This document shows positions 52,564-61,055 of a DNA stretch of 64,000 bases, one piece after another (positions within the stretch are counted from its first letter, which is position 1; each line of letters opens with the position of its first letter). The translations under genes and the position numbers were made by a program. The stretch covers positions 1,240,001-1,304,000 of the forward strand of contig OY762444.1 of NCBI GenBank assembly GCA_963665735.1. Reading direction: 5' to 3'. Source of the stretch: CATOSK01 sp963665735 (GTDB lineage: Bacteria > Chloroflexota > Dehalococcoidia > Lucifugimonadales > UBA3495). The notes below the pieces were generated by a model. That model saw nothing but the letters and a program-made list of their open reading frames with translations. It was not told where the DNA came from and ran no database searches.

Positions 52564-53636
52564 TCTTCCACCATCCCCCGGGGAAGGACGTTGATGGAGA
52601 GGTCCCAATCCCGGGACACCCGCTCCACCTCCCGCACCGAGTACTCGAAATCCCTCACGTCCTCCAAAAGGTCCTGGAGCTCATACTTCAAGGACAGGCG
52701 CAGGGTATTCAGCCGCAGGTCCTCCGCCCCCCAGCCGTCAAGAACCGTCAGGGCCCGGGCCACCCCCTCCATCCGCTCCATCACGACGCCGCCCAGGACC
52801 CACGAATCACGAAGAGCAGACCGGTACTCCTCGCCCGGGCAACCGGCGGAAAGGTTCTGACTCAGGTCCATCTCCAGGGAATGATCGCAGAGCCAGGTAT
52901 CCGGGACGTGCCCCCAGTGGCCATGGGCCGCCGGCGGGTAGGGCCGCCTGAACTCAACAACCAGCTCGGTGAGGGGGAGAGACAGTCCCCGGTTCCAGGC
53001 ATCCAGGTTCACTTCGTTTACGATGCGGAGGCCGATGAGGACGGCGTGGAACATCCGGGACAGTTCAGCCTCCTGCTTGTCCCGCCAGGCAGACCGGTGG
53101 AAGGACAGCCGGGGCCGCAGCGAAACCTCCTCGGCGCCGCTCCGCCACCACATCCCGTACCCCCTTGGCCCCGGAACCTCGATGACCGGGCCCCGGGAGG
53201 AACCCCGTACCCGGAAGGAACCCTCGAACTCCATCTCGAAGGGGGTCAGTTCTCGGACTTCCTCGGTATCCTCGTTGAACACCATGGGACGCCCCGAAGG
53301 TCCCAGCCACAGCGGGCGCCCATAGCGGGCCGCCAACGCCTGCTCCCCCGCCGTCAGATCCCGTCCCGCATCCTCCACCGGCTCCGCGGGAGCCTGCGGG
53401 GAACCCGGCCCTCCCAGCAACGCCGAGGACTCCAGCCGCTGGTACCCCAGCCAGCCCACGCCCACCACCAGGAAGGCCAGCAGGAAGAACAACCCCCGGC
53501 GTCCGGTGAACAGGGAACCCGTGAAGATTCGCCCGAGCTTGGAACGCCGCCGGAGGCGCCGGGCACGTTCCTCTTGGAGAATGTCTTTCCCGTCGGGCGA
53601 GGGGGAACCCACTTCCGGTGGGGACTTTCTCCTCAA
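52560..53636 (-). CDS. Single-pass membrane protein, hypothetical
   Basis: A 358-residue protein from TTG 53636 (GGAG nine bases upstream), overlapping the upstream stop as TTGA. GTG 53666 would add 10 residues. The N-terminus is cytoplasmic and basic (EERARRLRRRSKLGRIF), a membrane helix follows (GLFFLLAFLVVGVGWLGY), then about 270 outside residues rich in Glu/Leu/Arg. A type II membrane topology is likely. No family was recognised. It lies in a translationally coupled operon with lipoproteins, which suggests one envelope complex. Confidence 0.75.
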   Translation of the reverse strand: MRRKSPPEVGSPSPDGKDILQEERARRLRRRSKLGRIFTGSLFTGRRGLFFLLAFLVVGVGWLGYQRLESSALLGGPGSPQAPAEPVEDAGRDLTAGEQALAARYGRPLWLGPSGRPMVFNEDTEEVRELTPFEMEFEGSFRVRGSSRGPVIEVPGPRGYGMWWRSGAEEVSLRPRLSFHRSAWRDKQEAELSRMFHAVLIGLRIVNEVNLDAWNRGLSLPLTELVVEFRRPYPPAAHGHWGHVPDTWLCDHSLEMDLSQNLSAGCPGEEYRSALRDSWVLGGVVMERMEGVARALTVLDGWGAEDLRLNTLRLSLKYELQDLLEDVRDFEYSVREVERVSRDWDLSINVLPRGMVEE

Positions 53637-54469
53637 GAGCCGTCGCTCCGGAAGAGCTCGCCGCACACGGAGCAGCCGTAGGAGGACATGGCGTCGTCAA
53701 ACCGGGCCAGGTGCCGCTCCACGTCCCGCACGATGCGGTCCAGTTCCTCCCGTTCCTCGTGGCCCAAGGAACCGGCCTCGAGAATCTCCCGGGCCTCGGA
53801 CAGACGCACCACCGCCTCCCGCACTCCGGTCAGGCCCGTCTCCAGGGTGTCGGCGTACTCCCGGACCAGGGGGTCCACCTGCTGACCCCCGGGGAAAGAG
53901 GGCCGGGCCGGCGCCGACTCCAGGAAAGCCTGGGCCGAGTCCAGGTCATAGGCGAGGGATTCGTAGTTCCAGGAGGAAACGTCCACGGAGATGATGCGTT
54001 TCACGTGGAGCCAGACCCGGACGTAGGCCCACAGCCGCGGCCCCATGCTGCGGAAGTAATCCAGTTCGGACGGCGTCAGGTAGGGGTCCCGTTCGGATTC
54101 CAGGTCCAGGGGATTCATGGCGATGACCGGGGCCACCTCCCGGCGGCTGGCCGCCAGGTCCGCCTGGAGGGTGGCCGCGATGTCCGGCGTCGGCTCGGGG
54201 GTGGGGGTGGGCATAGCCGCGATGGTGGCCTCCACCGCCTGGGCGATGAGGGTAGCCTGGGGGATGGGAGTGCCCAGCGCGTCCACCTCCTCGCCGGGCA
54301 GGGGGGCCATCCAGTCCTCGGCCCCGGCGGGAATCTCCCCCGCCCCGTTATCGTCGCCGCCCACGAAGGCGCTGACCGCCCAGGCGGTGCAGCCGAAGCA
54401 GAGGGTGGTTAAGACCAGGATGACCACGATACCGATGCGGCGGTCCATGCTGACGATGCGTTCGACCAT
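53633..54469 (-). CDS. Membrane-anchored protein with C-terminal CxxC
   Basis: A 278-residue protein. A single helix near the N-terminus (IGIVVILVLTTLCFGCTAWA, about 12-31) acts as anchor or signal. A Thr/Pro linker (MPTPTPEPTPD) lies at about 84-95, then a helical domain of about 160 residues with amphipathic helices. It ends in a small Cys pair (GCSVCGELFRSDG) that could bind metal or be part of a zinc ribbon. Overlaps the next gene start. Function unknown. Confidence 0.75.
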   Translation of the reverse strand: MVERIVSMDRRIGIVVILVLTTLCFGCTAWAVSAFVGGDDNGAGEIPAGAEDWMAPLPGEEVDALGTPIPQATLIAQAVEATIAAMPTPTPEPTPDIAATLQADLAASRREVAPVIAMNPLDLESERDPYLTPSELDYFRSMGPRLWAYVRVWLHVKRIISVDVSSWNYESLAYDLDSAQAFLESAPARPSFPGGQQVDPLVREYADTLETGLTGVREAVVRLSEAREILEAGSLGHEEREELDRIVRDVERHLARFDDAMSSYGCSVCGELFRSDGS

Positions 54470-54484
54470 GAAAAGCTCTCTTCC

Positions 54485-55156
54485 CTAGCGGAGTCCCAGG
54501 CCGCCCACGGCCTGGCCCGCCTCGTCGTTCCAGCGGTTGATCCGGCCCTCGGCGTCGGCCAGGAAGAACCGGGACTCCCGGACCAGGGCCTCGAAGTTGT
54601 CCGACTCCTCGCCGGTCATGTTCAGCAGGGAACGCCCCGAGGGTCCGACCAGCACCGCCGCGGCCAGCAGCCGGTCCGAGCCGTAGCCCGTGATCTGAAT
54701 GGTCTGCAGCATCCCCTCGTAGAGGTAGGCGTACTGCTGCCGCTGGGCCTCGGGGATTTCCATTGACGTCAACAGCCGGAACAGTTCGTCGGACTCCCGA
54801 GTGACCTGGTGGACGTTGGCCACCCAGTCCAGGTCCACTTCCTGGGGGCCGGAGTACTCGGTGGAGGTGATCAGGTCGCGGATGGTTCCCCGGAGCCGTT
54901 CCAGCCTCACCTGGAACCCGTAGAGGAACCGGATTTCCTCAAGAACCAGGGGGTCCACCCGCAGGGAAACCGCCTGCTGGGTATCCTCGGCCGCCGGAGC
55001 CCCCGGATCATCCGGGGGAACTTCGTCGCCGAAGTCGATGAGGGTCATCTCGTCGGAGGATTCGGAACCCCCGAATCCCAACATCCCGCAGCCCAGGGTG
55101 AGGAGGGAGAGAGCCAGGAGCAGGAACAACAAGGGAAGGAAAGACCTGGAAGTCAT
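54485..55156 (-). CDS. Lipoprotein, helical, hypothetical
   Basis: A 223-residue protein. The ATG at about 55156 is preceded by GAGGAG. The signal peptide (FLPLLFLLLALSLLTLGC) ends in lipobox LTLGC, Cys23. The mature part is mostly helical, with LEEIRFLYGFQVRLERLRG and FRLLTSMEIPEAQRQQYAYL-type amphipathic helices. Probably the first gene of the four-gene envelope operon. A 130-bp gap separates it from a divergent gene. Family not recognised. Confidence 0.75.
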   Translation of the reverse strand: MTSRSFLPLLFLLLALSLLTLGCGMLGFGGSESSDEMTLIDFGDEVPPDDPGAPAAEDTQQAVSLRVDPLVLEEIRFLYGFQVRLERLRGTIRDLITSTEYSGPQEVDLDWVANVHQVTRESDELFRLLTSMEIPEAQRQQYAYLYEGMLQTIQITGYGSDRLLAAAVLVGPSGRSLLNMTGEESDNFEALVRESRFFLADAEGRINRWNDEAGQAVGGLGLR

Positions 55157-55285
55157 GGGCGAAAACTCCTCGCAGCGCAACGGGAAGGATAACAGCCCCG
55201 GCGCAACCGCCGATTTTCCCTTTGCGACAAATCCCAAGGGCGGCGGAAAGTGGCAACCTTGGGGAAAGAGAGGAGGCGGGGGGGA

Positions 55286-55660
55286 ATGAACGCCGTGGAA
55301 TACACCAGGGGCCAGATGATCCGGGCCGAGGCCGTGATGCTGCGGCATCAGGCCGACGCGCTGGCCCGGCTGTCCCGGGAGGAACCGGGGCTGGGGGACC
55401 TGGAACCCGTCGCCCGACGGCTGGCCGGATGCGTCAGCGCCGACGAGATCGGAAACCCCGTGCGCATCAACCGGAACCGCCAATTCTACGAGGAGATGAC
55501 CCGGGAACTGCGCCGCGCCAAGGAGCGGACGGAGTTTCTGCCCGGAACCCCGGGCGTCCGGGAATCCCGGGTCGTCATGGAAAAATGCAAGCATCACTGC
55601 ATCGCCATCACCGCCGCCATGCTGAAAGCCTCCGCCGGAGCCTGCCGGCCCTGGCCCTGA
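55286..55660 (+). CDS. Hypothetical helical protein
   Basis: A 124-residue protein from ATG 55286 with GGAGG-rich sequence upstream. It is helical and charged, with MNAVEYTRGQMIRAEAVMLR at the start and a Cys/His patch (EKCKHHC) near the end. It has no signal peptide. Its 3' end overlaps the following lipoprotein gene by 76 bp. It resembles in style the 57995-58351 product (small helical, Cys/His-containing). Function unknown. Confidence 0.6.
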   Translation: MNAVEYTRGQMIRAEAVMLRHQADALARLSREEPGLGDLEPVARRLAGCVSADEIGNPVRINRNRQFYEEMTRELRRAKERTEFLPGTPGVRESRVVMEKCKHHCIAITAAMLKASAGACRPWP

Positions 55661-56571
55661 TCCTGCTGGCGCTGGCGGCGATGGCCTGCCAGTTCGAGGC
55701 GGGAGCGATGACGGAACCGACCCCGGCGACGCAGACCGTCGTCCAATCCGCCGCGGCCCCCACGGCCGAACCCACGCCGGAACCGACTTCCACGGGCCCC
55801 GACATCTGCCTGCTGGCCCCCAAACTGCAGCGGCGGCTGATGAACATCGCCGGACTGACGGCCTGCGCGGGAGTCACCGCCGAGGACCTATCGTCAATCA
55901 CCGAACTGTCCATCGGACAGCATCACCTGGAGGGAGAGCGCGGCGGCGGGCCCAGGCTGGACAGCGTCCGCCGCCTGGAGATAACCGGGGTCCGCCACAC
56001 CCTGGCCAAGGAACAACTGGCCGTCTTCCGGCAGGTGCGGGAACTGGTGGTGGAGGCCGACGCCCCGGAGGGCGCGGACGATCCCGGGGAACTGGTGGGG
56101 CCGGGCGTCCTGGCGGGGATGCCCCACCTGGAAAAGCTGACCCTCACCGGCAGGAACGGCTGGCGGGAACACGCCCTGCGTCCCGGAACCCTGGAGGGCC
56201 TTTACAAGCTGCGGGAACTGCGGGCCCACTACCTGAGCGCGGTGGAGCCGGGATCCCTGTCCACCGCCACCAGCCTGGAGAGCGTGACCCTGCACGGGGC
56301 CGAGGGCTGGGACGAACATCCCCCGCGGATTCCCCACGACCTGTTCGCCGGGCTGGAGAACGTCAGGAACGTGAACCTCACCAACCTCCGCTGGCCGGTG
56401 CAGCCCCTGCTGCTGGACAACGACGGGGTCGTCTGCGCCGCCCGGCAGTGGGAGGCCTACCGGAACGACGGCCCCGCCACTCGTCCCCTGTCGGCCATGC
56501 TGCCCGGGGAATGGGAGGAGGAGAAGGACCTGGAGAGCCTGGAAGGATGCCCCGGGGAGATAGCGCCTTGA
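55585..56571 (+). CDS. Lipoprotein with leucine-rich-repeat-like domain
   Basis: A 329-residue protein from ATG 55585. The basic N-terminus and hydrophobic run (ALALILLALAAMAC) give lipobox AAMAC. A Thr/Pro linker (TAEPTPEPTSTGPD) is followed by a domain with spaced leucine-rich units (LVEADAPEGADD, MPHLEKLTLTGRNGW, LYKLRELRAHYLSAVEPG, TSLESVTLHGAEGW), suggesting a short LRR surface protein. The 3' end overlaps the protease gene by a few bases. A ligand-binding or contact role is inferred. Confidence 0.7.
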   Translation: MQASLHRHHRRHAESLRRSLPALALILLALAAMACQFEAGAMTEPTPATQTVVQSAAAPTAEPTPEPTSTGPDICLLAPKLQRRLMNIAGLTACAGVTAEDLSSITELSIGQHHLEGERGGGPRLDSVRRLEITGVRHTLAKEQLAVFRQVRELVVEADAPEGADDPGELVGPGVLAGMPHLEKLTLTGRNGWREHALRPGTLEGLYKLRELRAHYLSAVEPGSLSTATSLESVTLHGAEGWDEHPPRIPHDLFAGLENVRNVNLTNLRWPVQPLLLDNDGVVCAARQWEAYRNDGPATRPLSAMLPGEWEEEKDLESLEGCPGEIAP

Positions 56572-57866
56572 CCCTCCCGGCCTACGCGCTGGCCCTGCCC
56601 CTGGCGCTGGCGCTGACTGTGATACTCCACGAACTGGCCCACCTGGTCGTGGCCCGGAGGTACGGCATGAAGGTGACGGGGTTCCAGTTCGGCCTGGGCC
56701 CCAGGATATTCACCCGGTACACCGGCAGCACCCGGGTATTCCTGAACCCGGGCACGGAGAACCTGCGGCCCGACCGGGAGGGGCCGCGACCCGGGGAGGA
56801 GATCGCGGTGTACGTGGAACGGCCCCCGGGCGGGACCGGCTACGCCGCGGCGGCCATGTTCCCCATCGACGGCCGTCCCTTCCCGCCGGAGACCCTGGAA
56901 TCGGCCCAACGCCACGCCGGGGAGCGGATGCAGCTGCGGGGAAGGGTTCGCAGCGTGGAGAAAGACGAAGTCGTACTGGCCGACACCGCCTGGACGCTGA
57001 AGCTGTTCCCGTTGATGGCGGGGGTGGTCATCGCCGAGGATCCCGGCGGCCGGATGTCCGGGGCCTACAACACGGCCTCCTGGAAGAGGCAGGCAACGGT
57101 GGCCCTCTCCGGCCCCCTGGCCAACGTCCTGATCTGGCTGGCGCTGCTGGTCGCCGTGGCCGTCTTTCCCATGCCCGGCGACCCTACGCCGGAACTGACG
57201 GTGCGGTCGGTCAAGCCGGGCAGCCCCGCCGAGGCGGCCGGAATCCGGCCCGGGGACAGAATACTGAGAGCCGGCAGGTTCTTTCATCCCACCGTGGAGG
57301 AACTTCGCCATCACATCGACCGGGCCCGTCAAGACGGGAGAGAAGCCGACCTGGGGCTGGCGTCTCCGGACGGGGCGTGGCGGGATCACCGGATACGCCC
57401 CGACGGGGATACGGGAATGATCGGGGTGAGCCTGAACTACACGCTGCCCCCGGAGAGAGAGTACCCCATGGACCCGGCCAGCGTCGCCGGGCGAATCGGG
57501 GGAACGATGGAACGGTACGCCCGATCCATGACCGCCGCGGTGACGGACACCTTCCGGGGGGCGGCGCCCCCCGGCCCCGTCACCGGCCCCTACCAGGTGG
57601 CCGAGTCGGTGGATCACGTGGGGCTGGGCGGGCTGCTGGTGGCGATAGCCACCCTGAACTTGATGGTGGCTCTGGCCAACCTGCTGCCGATACCCCGGCA
57701 GGACGGCTACCTGATATTGAACGGGGCGGTGAAGTCCCTGCGGGGAGGCAGGGAAATCGGCCCCCGGGCCGAGCGGGCGATGCTGGTGGGCTGGATTTCG
57801 CTGATCGTGTTCGCGCTGACCTACCTGGCAGCCAACGACCTGGCCCGTCTGCTGATACTGGGATGA
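56547..57866 (+). CDS. Site-2-type M50 metalloprotease with PDZ domain
   Basis: A 439-residue protein from ATG 56547. TTG 56568 (GGGGAG eight bases upstream, coupled as TTGA) is also plausible. Motifs: zinc-binding HELAH at 28-32; WTLKLFPLMAGVV later, as in the PxGG region of RseP; a PDZ-like segment (GSPAEAAGIRPGDRILRAG); and the third zinc ligand NLLPIPRQDGY near residue 380. About 110 extra residues lie between the first helix and the conserved loop. It cuts membrane-bound anti-sigma factors or signal peptides in the family. Four or so membrane helices. Confidence 0.82.
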   Translation: MPRGDSALTLPAYALALPLALALTVILHELAHLVVARRYGMKVTGFQFGLGPRIFTRYTGSTRVFLNPGTENLRPDREGPRPGEEIAVYVERPPGGTGYAAAAMFPIDGRPFPPETLESAQRHAGERMQLRGRVRSVEKDEVVLADTAWTLKLFPLMAGVVIAEDPGGRMSGAYNTASWKRQATVALSGPLANVLIWLALLVAVAVFPMPGDPTPELTVRSVKPGSPAEAAGIRPGDRILRAGRFFHPTVEELRHHIDRARQDGREADLGLASPDGAWRDHRIRPDGDTGMIGVSLNYTLPPEREYPMDPASVAGRIGGTMERYARSMTAAVTDTFRGAAPPGPVTGPYQVAESVDHVGLGGLLVAIATLNLMVALANLLPIPRQDGYLILNGAVKSLRGGREIGPRAERAMLVGWISLIVFALTYLAANDLARLLILG

Positions 57867-57994
57867 GCGGAGGAAGGGAGCCGGAGACGAGAGCAGGATA
57901 GCCGCCCAGTGGCCATCCGTGGCGAACAACCCCCGGGAAAGGGAATCCGGGCTATCATAGCGGGAAAATCCCACCGGCAGGAGTTGGCCCCGAC

Positions 57995-58351
57995 ATGACC
58001 ACGCAGCAGAAACCCGGGTGCGAGTGCACCATCAATGACGACATGGCCTGGGCCGGTCCCGGCATCCGCCTCTGCCACCACAGCTCCACCAGGGAGGCCG
58101 AGGAGGTCCAGGAGCGCATCGCCGGGCTGCTGGCCACCTTTGCCCAGAACCTGGACCACGGAACCATGCTGGACAAGACCCTGAAGGAGATGGCCGAGGA
58201 ATACCGCCGGGAGGCCTCCGGCATGAACCCCAACCTGCTCAACCGGGACGAGCGGCTGATAATCAACATCAACTTCCTGCGGAACCTCAGCCTGGCCGCC
58301 CAGATGTTCATGTGCGCCATGATAATCGAGCGGAACGGGGAGGCGGGGTGA
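57995..58351 (+). CDS. Hypothetical protein, Cys/His-containing
   Basis: A 118-residue protein. CECTINDD and RLCHHSS suggest a metal-binding site at the N-terminus. The rest is helical (RIAGLLATFAQNLDHGTML, DERLIININFLRNLSLAAQM). It is soluble with no signal sequence. The stop overlaps the GTG start of the DsbA-like gene as GTGA. No family was recognised. Function unclear; coupling with an exported thioredoxin-fold protein may be only positional. Confidence 0.65.
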   Translation: MTTQQKPGCECTINDDMAWAGPGIRLCHHSSTREAEEVQERIAGLLATFAQNLDHGTMLDKTLKEMAEEYRREASGMNPNLLNRDERLIININFLRNLSLAAQMFMCAMIIERNGEAG

Positions 58352-58962
58352 ACCGCCGCCTGGCATTGGCCGGAATTGCGCTGGCGGCGCTGGCGGGAAT
58401 GGGAATCGCCTACTGGATGACGGCGGCGGGGGTGGAACTCCCCGCGCCGCTGGTCAGCGGCGAAAGGGCAACTCCCACCGGACAGAAACCGCTGCTGACC
58501 GAGTTCGGGGACTTCCAGTGTCCCCACTGCGCCCGGTTCGCAACGCAAGTCATTCCCCTGATACGGAAGGAGCTGGTTGAGAAGGGACACGCCGACTTCG
58601 AGTACCGCCACTACCCCTTCCTGGGACCGATGTCCTTCAACGCTGCCGAGGCCGCCGAGTGCGCCCGGGAGCAGGACGCCTTTGACGAGTACCACGACGG
58701 CTTGTACGGGAAGCTGGCGAAGGGGAGGAACGTGACCAATACGATGCTGGAGGAGACCGCCGGACAAGTCGGGATAGACGCGGCGCGGTTCCAGGAATGC
58801 CGGGCATCGGGGAGAACCCGGGCCCGGGTGCTGGCCGACCTGGAGTACGGACGGGCGCTGGGAGTTCGGGGAACGCCGACCCTGGTGCTGGACGGGGAAC
58901 TCCTGGAGTGGAACGTGCCGGGGGACATTGTGGACCTAGTTAAGAAAGCGGCGACGGAGTAG
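58348..58962 (+). CDS. DsbA-like thiol oxidoreductase, membrane-anchored
   Basis: A 204-residue protein from GTG 58348. An N-terminal helix (LALAGIALAALAGMGIAYWM) anchors it. The thioredoxin active site CPHC sits in EFGDFQCPHCARFATQVIPL at about 56-63, and the cis-Pro region RGTPTLVLDGE at about 175. This is the thioredoxin_4 or DsbA-like type that forms disulfides in exported proteins. It could serve the many cysteine-containing surface proteins encoded in this window. The gene follows its neighbour by GTGA overlap. Confidence 0.85.
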   Translation: MNRRLALAGIALAALAGMGIAYWMTAAGVELPAPLVSGERATPTGQKPLLTEFGDFQCPHCARFATQVIPLIRKELVEKGHADFEYRHYPFLGPMSFNAAEAAECAREQDAFDEYHDGLYGKLAKGRNVTNTMLEETAGQVGIDAARFQECRASGRTRARVLADLEYGRALGVRGTPTLVLDGELLEWNVPGDIVDLVKKAATE

Positions 58963-59085
58963 CTTTCCATTCTTCCCGCTGCCGGCTCTGCCAAAAGTGA
59001 AAACCGGAGACCGTCCGTATCGGACCTCATGCCCGACCGGTGGGGCTGAATCCCCAAAACCACCAACAACATGGGGAGGCAAGTA

Positions 59086-59442
59086 ATGGAAACCACCCTG
59101 AACTCCCTCGTAGCAGACCACACTGACCCCGCCGACCGCCTGGACGCCCTAGCGGATGTGGTGGAAGCCAATCCCGAGCGGTGGCGCCAGGGGAGCTTCT
59201 ACAGCGACCGCGACGGGGAGACCTGCTTCGACTACCGGAAGGCCCACGCCGCCTGCTACCTGGGACTGGTCCGTATCGCCTACGGCAGCGAGGACACGCC
59301 GGTATGGATGGCCTCAATCACCCTGGACGACAACAACCCCGGACCTGCCGACTGGAACGACGACCCGGACCGCAAGCCGGAGGAGATAGCGGCCGCGCTA
59401 CGGGAGACGGCCAGGATGGAACGGCAAGTCCCGCGCTTGTAA
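59086..59442 (+). CDS. Hypothetical protein (possibly DUF6197-like)
   Basis: A 118-residue protein from ATG 59086 with GGGGAGG six bases upstream. LADVVEANPERWRQGSFYSD and the following CFDYRKAHAACYLGLVRIAYG have the shape of the DUF6197 family (a Trp-containing helix, then a Cys pair with a small residue cluster), though the match is weak. It is soluble, with no signal peptide. Backbone GC. Ends before a 236-bp gap containing a strong hairpin. Confidence 0.6.
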   Translation: METTLNSLVADHTDPADRLDALADVVEANPERWRQGSFYSDRDGETCFDYRKAHAACYLGLVRIAYGSEDTPVWMASITLDDNNPGPADWNDDPDRKPEEIAAALRETARMERQVPRL

Positions 59443-59611
59443 CCAAGTTGTTACAAGAAACCGCCAACGACCCCGTAGGAACATCCCCCAACTCCCAAGG
59501 GCAGCCTACCACGCTTTCAGAACAGCCACTCCCACGCAGGGAAGCCCAATCCCTGACTTCAACCCGCATTGCAATCCACAACCGGCAGTCCCGTGAGAGA
59601 GAACAACACCC

Positions 59612-59660
59612 CGGGCGGGCGGGGTTTCCGGGTGGCTACACCACCCCCGCCCGCCGGGGG
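59612..59660 (+). promoter_or_regulatory. Strong GC hairpin before the macrodomain gene
   Basis: GGGCGGGCGGGG and CCCCCGCCCGCC pair over about 12 bp around an 18-nt loop containing CCGGGTGGCTACACCA. The hairpin ends about 10 bases before the GGGAGG ribosome binding site of 59679. It may act as a leader structure or a terminator. Nothing else is seen between 59443 and 59678. Confidence 0.5.
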
Positions 59661-59678
59661 CCCTCGGGAGGAAACGCC

Positions 59679-60119
59679 GTGATCGAATTCAGGAAGGGCG
59701 ACATTTTCCAAAGCGACGCCCGGGCGCTGGTCAACCCGGTCAACTGCGTGGGCGTCATGGGCAAGGGCCTGGCCCTGCAGTTCAAGCAGAAATTCCCCGC
59801 CAACTTCCAAGCGTACGCCGCCGCTTGCAAGCAGGGACAGGTGCAACCGAGCCGGATGCACGTCCACGAGGAAGACGGCAAGACCATCGTCAACTTTCCC
59901 ACCAAGCGGCACTGGCGGGACCCCAGCCGTCTCCCCGACGTGGAGGCGGGAATCCGCGACCTGGCCCTGGTGATCCGGGAAAGGGGCATCGAATCCATCG
60001 CCATCCCGGCCCTGGGCAGCGGCCTGGGCGGGCTGGACTGGCGCAGGGTGAGACCCCTGCTGGAACGGGAACTGGCCGGGCTGGAGGAGGTGCAGGTCAC
60101 CGTTTACGAGCCCTGGTAG
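59679..60119 (+). CDS. Macrodomain protein (DarG-like/Appr-1-p processing)
   Basis: A 146-residue protein from GTG 59679, preceded by GGGAGGAAACGCC. The macrodomain motifs are clear: GDIFQSDARALVNPVNCVGV, MGKGLALQFKQKFP, then AIPALGSGLGGLDWRRVRP. The family binds ADP-ribose and removes it from proteins or DNA. The FPTKRHWRDPSRL segment is characteristic of the DarG/YmdB-type subgroup that reverses DNA ADP-ribosylation. No DarT toxin is seen nearby, so it may be a stand-alone protective enzyme. Confidence 0.85.
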   Translation: MIEFRKGDIFQSDARALVNPVNCVGVMGKGLALQFKQKFPANFQAYAAACKQGQVQPSRMHVHEEDGKTIVNFPTKRHWRDPSRLPDVEAGIRDLALVIRERGIESIAIPALGSGLGGLDWRRVRPLLERELAGLEEVQVTVYEPW

Positions 60120-60210
60120 AAAATTCCCCGCCGCAGGGACCGGCGTAACATCAAGGACATTCCGGCGTGGGCCGGAATGAACCCCGACACCGGCGGGAGG
60201 AGAAGAGAAA

Positions 60211-60873
60211 ATGCCGCGACGAGATGAGAATGCCTACGGTGGAACCGAGTTCACCGACTGGCGCGACGAACCGCTGGAACCGGACGTCACCGTCAGGGAA
60301 GCGGTAGCGGAGGCCCTGCAGTACCGCAACGGCAACGAGCCCACGTACTACGAAGAGGAAATGGAGGGCCTGCGCCGGCTGATGGACCTCTACGAAGAGA
60401 AGGGCCTGGAAAGAACCCGGGAAATGGAACAGGCGTTGGGTGAACTGGAAATGCGTTCCAACGCCCTCGGCTGGCCGGACGGGCAGTACGACGACTTCCC
60501 CAAGGGCGAGCAGGTCACCCAGCATTACCGGGAACTGTTGAAGCCGGCCCTGGAGTTTGACGACCTGAGCACCGACACCGGCCACGAACTCCGTCAACTG
60601 GTTTACGGGATGAACCCGCGGGAAGCGGCGGAATTCGACGACACCCACGCCAAGCTCTACCAGGCGATGGAAAACGGAGAATGCAGCTTGAAGGTCCAGT
60701 GGGATGATGACCGGACGATTATCAACTTCCAGGTGGAAGAGGGCATCGAACCCGACCGGATTCGGGAATTGAACCAAGCGGCAAGCACCATGGAAAAATT
60801 CATCAGGGATGAGAAAGCCGTGGCGATTCCGCTCCAGGCCGGGGCTGAGATCAGGCCGCGCATGGGCCGGTAA
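60211..60873 (+). CDS. Hypothetical acidic protein
   Basis: A 220-residue, strongly acidic and helical protein. GGAGGAGAAGAGAAA precedes the ATG. Segments YYEEEMEGLRRLMDLYEEKG and ELEMRSNALGWPDGQYDDFP suggest coiled coils; a short beta segment (LKVQWDDDRTIINFQVEEG) lies near the end. No known domain was recognised. It sits between the macrodomain and helicase genes, on the same strand. Confidence 0.65.
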   Translation: MPRRDENAYGGTEFTDWRDEPLEPDVTVREAVAEALQYRNGNEPTYYEEEMEGLRRLMDLYEEKGLERTREMEQALGELEMRSNALGWPDGQYDDFPKGEQVTQHYRELLKPALEFDDLSTDTGHELRQLVYGMNPREAAEFDDTHAKLYQAMENGECSLKVQWDDDRTIINFQVEEGIEPDRIRELNQAASTMEKFIRDEKAVAIPLQAGAEIRPRMGR

Positions 60874-60897
60874 CGCCCCCCTCCCGGCGCCCCGCAC

Positions 60898-61046
60898 CAG
60901 TGGATAGTGGCCAGTGGCCAGTGATCAGTCCCCGCCCAACACCACCCCCAGTGGATAGTGGTCAGTGACCAGCGATAAAGCCACACGTCCCCACTATTCA
61001 CTAACCACTAACCAACGAACACCGGCCACTGACCACCGGCCACTGA
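60898..61046. repeat. AGTGG-type degenerate repeat, third locus
   Basis: Units AGTGG(A/C)(T/C)AGTGG run from 60898, and complementary CCACT/CACTAACC units appear at about 61002-61046, so the whole spacer could fold into a long imperfect hairpin. Same class as at 337-366/506-556 and 37861-37925. Confidence 0.55.
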
Positions 61047-61055
61047 AAGGAAAAA

